Origin: Neospora caninum Liverpool
Lineage: Eukaryota > Apicomplexa > Conoidasida > Eucoccidiorida > Sarcocystidae
NCBI RefSeq assembly: GCF_000208865.1
Contig: NC_018390.1
Location: forward strand, 2,746,270 to 2,810,269
Direction: 5' to 3'
DNA length: 64,000 bases
Shown: positions 24,442-34,022 of the stretch, in pieces
Layout: each line of letters starts with the position of its first letter
How positions within the stretch are numbered: the first letter of the stretch is position 1
Program-made: the position numbers and the translations under genes
Notes under the pieces: model-generated
Told to the model about the DNA's origin: nothing
Database searches by the model: none
The model's input: the letters and a program-made list of their open reading frames with translations, nothing else

Positions 24442-27107
24442 TTACGCAGACATAGCTTCGGCATCCTTCTTCAACTCCTTCAGCCTTCTCTTCTCCTTCT
24501 GCGCCGCAGCCTTCGACTTGCGGGCCTCCAGCTGCTCCTGGAGCGCCTTCTCCTTGAGTTTCAGGTTCTTCTCGTTGTGGATGGCCTCGATGAGGACACG
24601 CTTGTTCTTGAACTGGTTACCCTTGCAACGCATGTACATGCTGTGGTACCTGGAGACGAATGCGCGAGAAACGAAGCGCACAGACACTCGAAGCACACCA
24701 CATGTCCAGATATGCGCACAACCGTTTTATGGCCGTCGTCCTCGAAACAGACGCCACGAGAGGGGAGGTTATGACTTTACGGAAAGGTGTACAGGATCTT
24801 ATGCAGGGGAGAAGGCGGAAAAATCACCAAACGCCTGTCACTTCACGCCTCCCCGCGCATTTTCCCCGCGTGCCTTTCTCCCGCAGTACGGCTTCCTTCT
24901 TGCTTCACGAGCACAAAAATAAAGCCCATCTACAATCAAAATGTTGCCGCCATGTAGCACGCATTTCCTTTTCTCTCTCTGCGTCGTCCGCAGTGTTCAC
25001 ACAGCCTTTCGGCGGCACCTGTCTCTTTCAGGCCCTGGTGCACACCTGGTGGAGAGCATATCTTACATGTGCTTGTCGATCTTTTTGTTGTCCCTGTACT
25101 TCTTGAGGAGTCTTCTGAGGACACGCTGGCGTCTCATCCAGAGAACCTTGGCGGGAAGTCTCGCCTCCCGAGTTCCCTTTCTCTTTCCCTTGCCCATGTG
25201 CCTCCCAGCTCTCTTGGCCTCGTGGTACAGGCGCACGCGGTAGCGCGAGTGGACGGCGACAGCCTTGCGGATAATCAGGTTGTCCTTCACCAGCTTGCGG
25301 ATGCTGAAGCCTGGAGAATGCACCAGAACAGACGCGAGAGTCAAATTAGACCCGAGTCTCGGCGCATGCACTGCCAAGAAGCCCCGGCACAAAAGTACGC
25401 CTACCAGACTGAAACCGCTGCAGCGACTCTCACTGGTGAGCCTGCACATGTTCGATCATCGCCTCCTTCACCCGATTTACTCAAAAGGTTTAACCAGTCA
25501 CGCATACGAAGGAAACACACAGACGATACACATGAACTCCGAGTTGCATATATGTGGGAAGGAAGAGCCACGGATGTGAGAGAGTGCATTCACGTGGCAA
25601 GCGGAGATGAGACGCAGTTGCGGGTATTATGGCGGTTCAACTCCTCAGCGGTTTCCCGACCGATCTGTGCTGTACTGGAACGACCGACGCGCCACCAACC
25701 CATGAACGCAGTTCACACAGGTCACCAGACGCGGGGCGTGTCGAGGAGGTTTCTGGCGAAGCTCCCAGGGAGAAGAGATGGAGAAACCCATCAAGAGAAA
25801 GTCGAGGCTTACGAGAGTTGGCCATGGAGATGTCGCTCGCTTCGTTCGGGTCCATCCAAATGCGGCGGCGACCGCATTTGAGGATGGACGCCGCCAGGCG
25901 CTTCTGCAGTTGGAGAGACTGAAAAAATGAACAGCACAAGAGACGATTTAGCGCGTCTCACGGCAGCGCGGGGAACGCGTGTAGATGACTCCAAAGTCGC
26001 AGGAAACCACGAGAGCGAAGAGCGGAGAAAAACGAGGGCGTTCTGTCGGAAGATCGACAGACTACGGGAGAGCACGAGAGCAACAGGAGGCATCATAAAA
26101 AGTAGGCACGGTTACATTCTAAGGCAGGACATGGAAACACCCGCAGTGCACACCCACGCCTATTCGGGACACAGAAGAGCCCCACGTATTCGAATGAAGT
26201 TAGCGATTTGCGCCAAGGAACATCCGGGGGACAACTGTGATCTGCCTGTTCTCAGGTGTATATACAGCCAGAGTGGAGCAAACAGTCGCCTCCGGGAGGA
26301 CCAGCGAACGGCTGTAGAACGGCAGGGTTGTTCACGGCCACCAAATGCATGAAACAGTCATATTTAAAAACGCGCAGCGTTTCTTTTTCCCGTTAGTTTC
26401 CTCATTTCTATCCCCGCCGTTTGTTTTTTTTCGCTCGACCGACGGAACAGACAACTGCCGCGCCGTCCTCCAGAGCGCCACACAGACCGCTCTCCTCCCC
26501 CGTATTCCCCAGCCGCCATCCTGCGAGGCACAATACTCCACTATGAATCTGCATCGTTGGCCTTGCCTTGCAGGCCTTATTTCAGCGACAAACGAAGCTG
26601 GTTCCCGCGAAGATTGACTGCAGTCCAGCCCCATCATGTGGCTGAGCAGCGGGGCTGCTCAGCCACATTCCCGCGCGAAATATGGCCGTGTTGCTGGGAG
26701 GCGGAATGAAGCGAACCTCGCTTCAGAAGTCGCACAGATCTCTCAGAGGTGACATCCTTGCCCCCAGGAGAAGCAGAGAAATTCGGAGGAATCCACGAAC
26801 CACCAGAACGGGTAAGGATAGAACTATCCTGGGCGCACGGCGGACGCGGTGCATGTACGTCTCTCCCCTCCCTCGCGGTTCATTTCCACGCCCCCCCACG
26901 GTCCCTCTTTTTCTTCATGTGTCAGAGAAACCATTCAAAGACGGAAACGTGGAGATTTTTGGCGGAGAGGAAAACGGAGCGCTTGGGCGCGATTTCGGCC
27001 CGAACGAGCTCGCAGCCAGAACGCGGTGTGGGATGACTGCGGCGCGGCCACAATCCAGGCGAAAGCGCTCTTTTTCCGTTTCCTCGCCTGCGTGAAAGAC
27101 TCACCAT
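24442..27107 (-). CDS. RPL19: 60S ribosomal protein L19 (eL19)
   Basis: A structural protein of the large cytosolic ribosomal subunit. Exons on the minus strand: 27107-27105 (ATG only), 25918-25813, 25310-25067 and 24649-24442. Lengths sum to 187 codons (186 aa), close to the usual 180-196, and all phases agree. Conserved blocks: [73 protein letters not shown], and [18 protein letters not shown], then a Lys/Glu/Ala-rich helical tail ending AMSA. The start context is GTCAAAATG, after which the intron begins immediately with GTGAGT. A TRP-1-like element lies about 230 nt upstream. A read-through of intron 1 gives a different N-terminus with no L19 similarity, which supports the ATG-only exon. 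Confidence 0.96.
26636..26668. repeat. Perfect 15-bp inverted repeat with GGG loop
   Basis: The left arm 26636-26650 (ATGTGGCTGAGCAGC) is the exact reverse complement of 26654-26668, with only GGG between. It lies inside intron 1 of RPL19, the 1.2-kb intron directly after the start codon. Confidence 0.9.
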
Positions 27108-27335
27108 TTTGACGAAGACGAGCGGAGGACGCGAAACAGAGAAGAGAAAAAAGGTAAGTGGAGACCTGGGACGCTCTCCAAACGCAACCCGGCACTGTCT
27201 CTTCAGCAGGGCGCGGCCAGTATATATGTAGTCCACCGCACTCTCTGTAACTTGCTGCTTGCGGGCAAAGCAGGAAGGAGAGAATAGAGCCTCCTTTCCC
27301 CCCTCTCGCCTGTAAAATCCCCCCCTGTCCCTGTC

Positions 27336-27350
27336 TCGACTATAAGCCGC
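27336..27350 (-). promoter_or_regulatory. TRP-1-like ribosomal-protein promoter element
   Basis: The minus strand reads GCGGCTTATAGTCGA, with 12 of 15 matches to the T. gondii ribosomal-protein promoter motif TRP-1 (TCGGCTTATATTCGG from memory). It lies 229 nt upstream of the RPL19 ATG and in the same orientation as the gene, which fits that motif's reported class of genes. Confidence 0.5.
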
Positions 27351-27680
27351 GCTCCGCACATCTGTGGCATCAGCCCGGCCACCACGCCTCTTTCTTCTAT
27401 TATGCGGAGCGGCGAGTGTGTCGCGCCGAGCATGGCGATGTTTTTCCCAGTACCTCTTGATTTCGCCTCGCGTATTCTCTCTTCTTGTTCGAATTGACAA
27501 TCCCTTTCACTTGCGTTCTGTCTTAGTCCTCTAGGAGACGCCTGCGGTCGGGGCGAGCGCGGTCAGTTCGGGTCCCTTGGAAAGGGAGAGAGAGCCCGTA
27601 GCCGCGGGGGGTTGTTCTCGACAATTGGCCGATACCCACACACCGGCATGTGCAGCTCTCTTGACAAAGAGTTCCTACAC

Positions 27681-27714
27681 ACGCGCGTTGTTGACTCACG
27701 CGCGTTGTTGACTC
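27681..27714. repeat. 17-bp perfect tandem duplication
   Basis: ACGCGCGTTGTTGACTC occurs twice head-to-tail (27681-27697, 27698-27714) in the divergent promoter region between RPL19 and the coiled-coil gene. It may be a recent slippage product or a duplicated binding site. Confidence 0.85.
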
Positions 27715-29306
27715 CTCGCTGGCGACCCCCGTTTGGCCACGCGACCTACACATTCTCACACACAGCTTCCCAGACACAAGGTTTCGCCTGCTGTAGCCAA
27801 GCCGCGGGCGATAAATCTCGCCTTTCGGCGCCCCTGAGGCCTGTGACTTTGCCGATTTCCGCAAACCCGACTCTTTTTCGTTCGTCCTGGAGTTCAGTCC
27901 CGCTCCTGCTTCAGAGCCTCAAAGAACCCTCTCGTCTCCGCGCGCGGGTCTCGGGCGGCTGGGACCGCCGATCGCACAGGCTGAGAGAGGTGGGCGGAGA
28001 GAGAGAGCACAGCGGGTTTTTTCGAGGGAGCGTGAGACGAGGCTGCGGCAAGCAGCCAGAGCAAACCGCCGACGGCGGCAGCGAGAACTCGGCAATTTCC
28101 GGCACCGCCGCACAGCGGCTCTCGTGTGCTGGGGAATGCGCAGAATCCTCTTCCGAGAGGCGCACAACCCGTGGAAGCTGTCAGCAGCGGAGTCCCTTTC
28201 TGCCGTCGGCGTTTTCAGTGCGGATCTTTTCGTGTTTTCTTCACTCCGAACAGGTTTTGAGTTCTCTTGCGTCGCCGGGAGTGTTTGCGTGGGACTCGGG
28301 GGGAACGCGAGCGAGGAATCTGAGAGCGCTGAGTTTGCGACGTCTTTTCTCGGTCAACGTGAGATGCGATATACGTAGCTACATTGTTCCCTTCCCTCTT
28401 TGCGTTCGTCGCGGGATTAGCAGTTACGGGACGCTCAGCCACTAGTTTTAGGACCGCCTGTCGGGGTTTTTCGGAACGGAACCAGGAGCGCCGGCGAAAG
28501 CTCGCGTTTGAAAGAAATCGAACCACCCAGGTGAGGAGCTCCGGCAGCCGAACTGCACTTCGAACTGGTTCGCGGTTGCGCTGGAGCCGACCATTTCGCT
28601 TTCCTCCAGCGTTTCTCGTGGCTCTCTGGCCCTGGTCAGTTTCCGTTGTTTCGGGTTATTCGCGCTCGTGTCGTGGAAGAAGTCTCCCGTTTTTTCGCGC
28701 ACATCGAGACAAGAGCCGAAACCGTCTCGCCAGAGAACGGCGCAGAAAGGCGTCGAGTTGACGCGCAAAGGGGGGGATGCGTGTGTGCGGCTGCGTGTGG
28801 CGGGCGATCACAAAGGGTAAACTTTCCGTGCGCGCGCGACAAGGAAGAGACGGTGGATTCGTCGCCTGACACAGCTCTTTGGAAGCGGTACGCTCATATC
28901 AGCAATATGCACACTCGCAGTTCCAGTTTCTCGCGGAAAACCCCACTCACCCCGTCTCGCCCCTCACCCCGTCTCGCCACTATTAAATCTCCTCCAGCTG
29001 TGTCCTCACGCTGTGCAAGAATGTGGACTGCATGTTGACACTGTTTGCGCGCGTCCCTCGGTTCTGTTTGTGCAACTGGCCGTCCTGTTTCGCGTTCAAA
29101 TGTGGCCGCATCTGTCGTGTGGAAAGGACAACCGTCTCGCCAGGACAGCAAAAAAGAGACGTTCCTCGCACCCCTCGCGGAGAGCTCGTTGCGGCCGCCC
29201 CCGCTGTATCCCTACCCTTGCGCGTTGCGTCGTGTCTGGGTTTTCAGGCTGTCGTCGCGGCATTCATCTGGTTCGCTTCCGGTCGTCGTGTTTTCTTCTC
29301 CGGAGC

Positions 29307-32054
29307 ATGGCGAACAGCGTGAGGCCAGCCGGCGCCCTTGCCGGCTCGCCGAAGGCCGAGTTCGCGGCGGCGCGCGTTTCTTCGCCTCGTGTGCGTCGCC
29401 TTCCGGTCTTTGTTCTCTCTGCTCTTCTCGCAGCGGCAGCCGTCGCCGTCTGGACGCCCTCGACCGATTCGTCTGCCTCCTTTCCCGTCTTCTCAGCTGT
29501 ACAGCCGGCCGAGGCGGCAGGGTTCATGGCGTCGATGAAGCGCGCCGCGAACCAGGGATGGCGCACCGGTGCTCGCTGGCTGTGCATGGTTTTCGGGCTG
29601 CAGTACGAAAGCGTGAAGGGGGTGTTCCGGCGCTCAGGTCGGCAAACCGAGTTCGAGGCGCTGTCTCAAGAGGTCGATCAGTATCTCCAGCTCATCGAGG
29701 CGGCGGGACACAACGAAGACAACTTGCCGGAGGCGTACCAGGAGCGGGGAGTCCAGCTGGTCCTCGAGGCTCAGGAGCTGTTCGCGCAGGTTCTGGGTAA
29801 GCCGGTGGCGTTGCCGCCGCGGTACCAGATTGCGGCCAACCGTCTGAACGCGAGGAACAAGGAAGGGAAACCGGCATTGGCGACAGCCGCCGGGTCCAAA
29901 TCCAGGTCGGGGAGACGCCAAGCGGAGAGGACGACTGCCACGTCGGCAGCCGCCGAGTCTGCCCAGGCGTCCGCCGCAACTGTTGAGGTGCCGATGCGCG
30001 ACAAGGCCTTTGAGAAGGCGGCGAACGAGAAGCTTCGGGCGCTCAAGGCGAAGCACGAAGCGGACGTGAGCGCCATCGTGGACGAGGCGAACGCGCGGCT
30101 GAAGCAGTTCCAAGAGGAGCACAAGATGACGTACGACAAAAAGGTGAAGGAGCTGCGTGCGCAGCAGCACGCCGAGTTGGAACAGGTCCGCCGCGAGTTG
30201 CAGGAGGAGACGCTCCGGTACGAGGACGGGAAGAAGCAGTACGACGTGATCAGTCAACTCCTCACTGAGGCCAAGGCTGGCCTCGGCGTCCTCAGCGACG
30301 GCCTGCAGTTCATTGGCGCGAACTTCTACTCCATTGACCAGCTGATCGACAAGGTCGCGGATTCGCAGAAAGAGCTCGAGCACACGGACGGCGAGAAGCT
30401 GACGATCCAGCATGCGTTTCAGGCCGTGCAGCACACAGCCCAGACCCAGGAACAGGGCGCACAAGCGGCGCTGGCGATTCGGACGCGGTCGGCGGAAATG
30501 GCCGACGTGGTGGCCCAACTGGAGCAACTGCTCAGCGGCGCGGACACTGCGCTGAGCACGGCGCCCGGAGGCTCTCTTTTTGAGAGCCAGCAGCAAGGCT
30601 ACGCGGAGTACCTCCGTGCGTACCGCGCGAGCGTGGAGGAGTCCAAGGAGAAGGTGACGAACTTCGAGCAGGAGGCGGACGCGAAGTTGCTGGCGCTCAC
30701 CTATGCCTTGGAGCAGCTCCAGTCGAAGGCCCTCGGCAACCTCGGCGCGGTCACGGAGAAGCTGGCGACCGAGTACTCGGTCATCCAGACCAAGGCCCAA
30801 GAGCTCGAGCAAGGCTACCAAGACTTCTTCGACCGTTGCCAGCACGTCGAGGAGCAGGCGGTGAACATCGCGAAGAGCGCCGTCGAGGACCGCGCGACCT
30901 TTGGCCAGCTGTACAGCGGCCTCCAGAACGAATTCAACGACTTGCAAGTGGCTCTGGAGCGCCAGGGCGAGAACGTCCGGCAGCTGAACACGGATGTGTC
31001 GAACGTGGAGAAGATCGCGGCGGTCTTCGTCGAGGGCCTGAACACGGTGACGCTTTCGCGAGAAGCGCTCGCCCAGTTGAACGCCCAGCCCGTGGGGGAA
31101 ATGACGCGCTTCTTCACCGGGTACAAGAACCAGGTGAGCGTCGCCTCGAGCGCGCTCCAGCAACGCTTCCAGGTGACCCAGGATCTGCGGCGCAAGCTGG
31201 ATTTGCTCGCCAGAGAAATCCGCGTCTTGGCCGATCCCGCAGCGCTCGAGAGCCTCGAGGCCGAACTCGTCAGCCTCATGAGCGACATGGAGACGAAGCA
31301 GCGCGACTACGAGGAGGTAGATGCAGAGGCGAAGCAAGCGCGCGCGATGGTCCAGACCTTACAGAAGGATCTCCGGCAGCTCGAGCAGCGCTTGACAACG
31401 GAGCGCCGCTTGGCGGGCCGCCAGGCGGGGCTCGGCGGCGCTGGCGCGTCCGTCGCGGGCGGCTCCAGGCTGGGCGGCCTCGGCGCGTCGTTCGCGGGGA
31501 GCTTGGGCGGCGGCTTCGCTGTGAACAACGAGGCAGTTCGCGAGCTCGAGGCGGAGATTCGGCAAACAAAGGGGCGCCTCCAGGACGCCGAGAGAGACGT
31601 GAAGGAAACGCAGGGACGCGCGACGCTGCTCGAAAGGTCCATCCGTGAGATCCAGAGAGATATCGAGGCTAAGCGGCGCATTCTCACAGAGGAGCAACAG
31701 AAACAGGAGAGACTGCAGCAACTCGCTGCGGCTGTCACGGGAGGCCCAGGAAGTGCTGTTGCCGGCACGCTGGCCTCCGGCCTAAGAGGATCGATGGTCT
31801 CCGGCTTGAGAGGTTCGATGATCTCGGGTCTGAGAGGTTCGATGCCTTCGGGCCTCATCGGCGGATCCGTGGGGGGAGGCCTGCGAGCAGGCTCTCTCGC
31901 AGGCGGCGTCGGAGTTGGCAGCCGCGCAGGCCTTGCGGGCTCCATGGGCCTTGGGTTGGGCTCCAGGCTCGGCGGCCTCGGCGCGGGGGCGTCGCGGCCG
32001 GGATTTGGCCCGGGGACGGATATCCCCAAACCCTTCACTGGCGGCAACAAGTGA
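29307..32054 (+). CDS. Coiled-coil protein with N-terminal signal/anchor segment, function unknown
   Basis: I do not recognise a family. The frame is one exon of 915 aa. The ATG at 29307 is preferred because upstream in-frame sequence looks like 5' UTR and the next residues form a plausible targeting peptide. Visible features: a hydrophobic stretch near residues 32-49 (LPVFVLSALLAAAAVAVW) after a basic RRVR-like region, so a recessed signal peptide or signal anchor; a conserved-looking block with WLCMVFGLQYESVKGVF; then long Glu/Lys/Gln/Ala heptad sequence from about 225 to 830, broken near 706-735 by a Gly/Ser-rich linker; and a Gly/Ser/Leu/Arg tail with repeated SGLRGSM. A secretory-organelle or cortical role is only inference. 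Codon use is strongly GC3-rich, so long antisense frames exist opposite it. Confidence 0.75.
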   Translation: MANSVRPAGALAGSPKAEFAAARVSSPRVRRLPVFVLSALLAAAAVAVWTPSTDSSASFPVFSAVQPAEAAGFMASMKRAANQGWRTGARWLCMVFGLQYESVKGVFRRSGRQTEFEALSQEVDQYLQLIEAAGHNEDNLPEAYQERGVQLVLEAQELFAQVLGKPVALPPRYQIAANRLNARNKEGKPALATAAGSKSRSGRRQAERTTATSAAAESAQASAATVEVPMRDKAFEKAANEKLRALKAKHEADVSAIVDEANARLKQFQEEHKMTYDKKVKELRAQQHAELEQVRRELQEETLRYEDGKKQYDVISQLLTEAKAGLGVLSDGLQFIGANFYSIDQLIDKVADSQKELEHTDGEKLTIQHAFQAVQHTAQTQEQGAQAALAIRTRSAEMADVVAQLEQLLSGADTALSTAPGGSLFESQQQGYAEYLRAYRASVEESKEKVTNFEQEADAKLLALTYALEQLQSKALGNLGAVTEKLATEYSVIQTKAQELEQGYQDFFDRCQHVEEQAVNIAKSAVEDRATFGQLYSGLQNEFNDLQVALERQGENVRQLNTDVSNVEKIAAVFVEGLNTVTLSREALAQLNAQPVGEMTRFFTGYKNQVSVASSALQQRFQVTQDLRRKLDLLAREIRVLADPAALESLEAELVSLMSDMETKQRDYEEVDAEAKQARAMVQTLQKDLRQLEQRLTTERRLAGRQAGLGGAGASVAGGSRLGGLGASFAGSLGGGFAVNNEAVRELEAEIRQTKGRLQDAERDVKETQGRATLLERSIREIQRDIEAKRRILTEEQQKQERLQQLAAAVTGGPGSAVAGTLASGLRGSMVSGLRGSMISGLRGSMPSGLIGGSVGGGLRAGSLAGGVGVGSRAGLAGSMGLGLGSRLGGLGAGASRPGFGPGTDIPKPFTGGNK
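31777..31850 (+). repeat. Coding tandem repeat, SGLRGSM units
   Basis: Three to four imperfect 24-nt units encode SGLRGSM(V/I/P) near the C-terminus of the coiled-coil protein, then continue as degenerate Gly/Ser/Arg-rich sequence. Confidence 0.8.
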
Positions 32055-33249
32055 AGGCAGCCGTGAGACGGGCGCTGGCCGGATTCGCTGGGAACTCCAC
32101 CTTCGCAACGAACGCGATTTGTAGAATTCTAAAGAGACCGCGCGTTCTGGCGAACGCGCCGCGGCGGGTGCGGGGGTTAACGGACAGCTGTGATTTTTTC
32201 CTGCCGCATTTTCGCTGCGCTTTTTCGAGAGGCGTCGAGTCACACTCCTGGACGCGCGCAGCTTTCTGGGAAGTCGTGGGGAGGGACGGGACACAGAGAA
32301 GGGACAGACTGGGGAGGAGAGACGGGGGTGGATCGGCGTGGCTGCTGCAGAGGGAGAGAGCGCCGAAAGCCCCCGGAGCGTGTGGCGGCGACGCACACAT
32401 CAGGCGTCTCGACACTCCCCGCTCAGTGTTGGATATGTGAGGCGGTGCGCGGGATGCCGCATCCGCGTTTTTTCAAGTCTTCTACTTCAGGTTAGAGAAC
32501 GAAACGTGGCACGCCGGCCGCGTGTACACTGGAGGGGAGGCGCGCGCTCCCGCGTTCTCTCGCGGAGCGTTGAGACAGCCAAAAATGGCCTTTCTTGTCC
32601 GGCTGCGTACTGACGACTCATCAGAGCTTGCGAAGTCTGCGCAGACGCAGACCTCGCCCGCCTCCGGTGCCTTTCCCAACGAAAGTTTTCTCGCGCCACA
32701 ACTGTCGAGTCGCCACGCCTCGCGCCCTTAGGCGGGTCCCGAGAGAGACGAGCCGGTGTGGCGGCGCGCATCCAGGAGAAGTGAAGCGACGATCCAAAGG
32801 GAAACCTCTTTTTTAAGGCCGACACGGTTACCGGACGATCACGCTATGGTTCCATGTTTCGAGGAACAACTGTCGTATGAACAGCGACTCTCGTTCCGTC
32901 TTAATAATCCTAAATCGATTCCACCTGCGTGACCTGGCCCAGTCTCGCGCGGATGGCGCGGCCGAGCACTTTTTCCCAATTGCGACTTTCCCTGACGCGC
33001 GGTCACCCTCGTGCTCAGGTGCGCCGCCCGCAGTCTGAATAGGCAACGCAGGGCCTTGGCGCAGAAGAGCAGCACCGTGCGAAGAAACACGAGGCGTACC
33101 AGAGATCCCCAGAATCGAGGACATACAGAACCTCTCAGGTACATGCCACCAATACCGACTGAGCCGGGGAGCCTCGTGATAGAAGAGGATATAGTCTCTA
33201 GACTCTATAGCTTCGAGGATATATCTATATATATATATATATATATATA

Positions 33250-33288
33250 CATAGATACAGGGACTATATCCATAGATACAGGGACTAT
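33250..33288. repeat. Direct repeat, two copies of an 18-mer spaced 3 nt
   Basis: CATAGATACAGGGACTAT is at 33250-33267 and again at 33271-33288, separated by ATC, next to a TA microsatellite. Confidence 0.85.
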
Positions 33289-33857
33289 GGCTAGAGTTAC
33301 ACGTGCCACGGAAATTTGGTAGTCCGTGTGACGCCGAGACGTGGCATTCCTGCCTCCAGGTGCTAAACGGCGCTGAACTGCGATGCGGCTCCACACAGGC
33401 AGATGTGCAGTGCAACATGCAGATCGGTGGCTGCCATCATCGTTCACGAAGTCCGCCTTTAAACAGAAGTTCCATCCTAATCGTGGGTTCCCTCCTGCTT
33501 CCACATGCGTGTTCCTACATATTATATATATGTATATATGTATATATATATATATATATGTGCGTGAGAAAAGGACGCCGGGGTGGATGTGGTGCCAAAG
33601 CCGAATCATACAAAAAGAAATCGTTTTCGCAGGGCGCACGTTGACAAAGAAACCGTTGACTGAATGTGCGTTTTGGTTCTGTGAGAAAATGAGGCACTCG
33701 CGACTGCGATCGCTCTCATCTACCAGGTCCTTTCCCATGGGCGTAAAGCCGCGGTGTACGTACACGTGTTTCAGACATTTGGTCCCTCTCTTTCACTGCA
33801 TTTTACCTCCCTCGCACCCGTTCGCCAGCAAACCCGCCACTATCCGCCTCATGACCC

Positions 33858-33896
33858 GTATATATATATATATATATATATATGGAGTATAAATAA

Positions 33897-33934
<38 letters not shown>

Positions 33935-33975
33935 GGAGTATAAATAAATAAATATATATATACATATATATATAG
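33858..33975. repeat. Duplicated TA-rich unit containing GGAGTATAAATAAATA
   Basis: Two near-identical units of about 50-55 nt each consist of a TA run, then GGAGTATAAATAAATA, then another TA run with one TACA. The second copy has one extra AAAT. The tract lies just downstream of the PWP1 stop. Confidence 0.85.
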
Positions 33976-34022
33976 GTGCATGTCGACGTGATTTGAGAGC
34001 GCCTGCCCTATAGAGTCGTGAA

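Larger units (their letters stand above)
27108..29306. other. Divergent promoter region RPL19 / coiled-coil gene
   Basis: RPL19 leaves to the left and the coiled-coil gene to the right, so both promoters and 5' UTRs lie here. Open frames on the plus strand (for example 27612-28445, 277 codons) start without ATG and show no motif. I treat them as non-coding. The region contains the TRP-1-like site 27336-27350 and a 17-bp tandem duplication at 27681-27714. A 5' UTR intron for the coiled-coil gene cannot be excluded. Confidence 0.55.
32055..34022. other. Convergent spacer (coiled-coil gene / PWP1) rich in simple repeats
   Basis: Both flanking genes end here, so it should hold two 3' UTRs. Short frames on both strands show no motif. 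The right half is dominated by TA microsatellites (about 33222-33250, 33540-33560, 33858-33975), a 21-nt direct duplication (33250-33288) and a palindrome copy at about 33752-33767. I see no gene. Confidence 0.6.

Noticed and set aside
27612..28445. 277-codon plus-strand frame before the coiled-coil gene
   Set aside because: It opens at TTG rather than ATG, has no motif, and lies in the divergent promoter/5' UTR region.
29634..31337. 567-codon open frame on the minus strand opposite the coiled-coil gene
   Set aside because: It is the antisense of a GC3-rich coding exon. Its Leu/Arg/Val/His-rich composition mirrors the sense codons, and it has no independent motif or start context.
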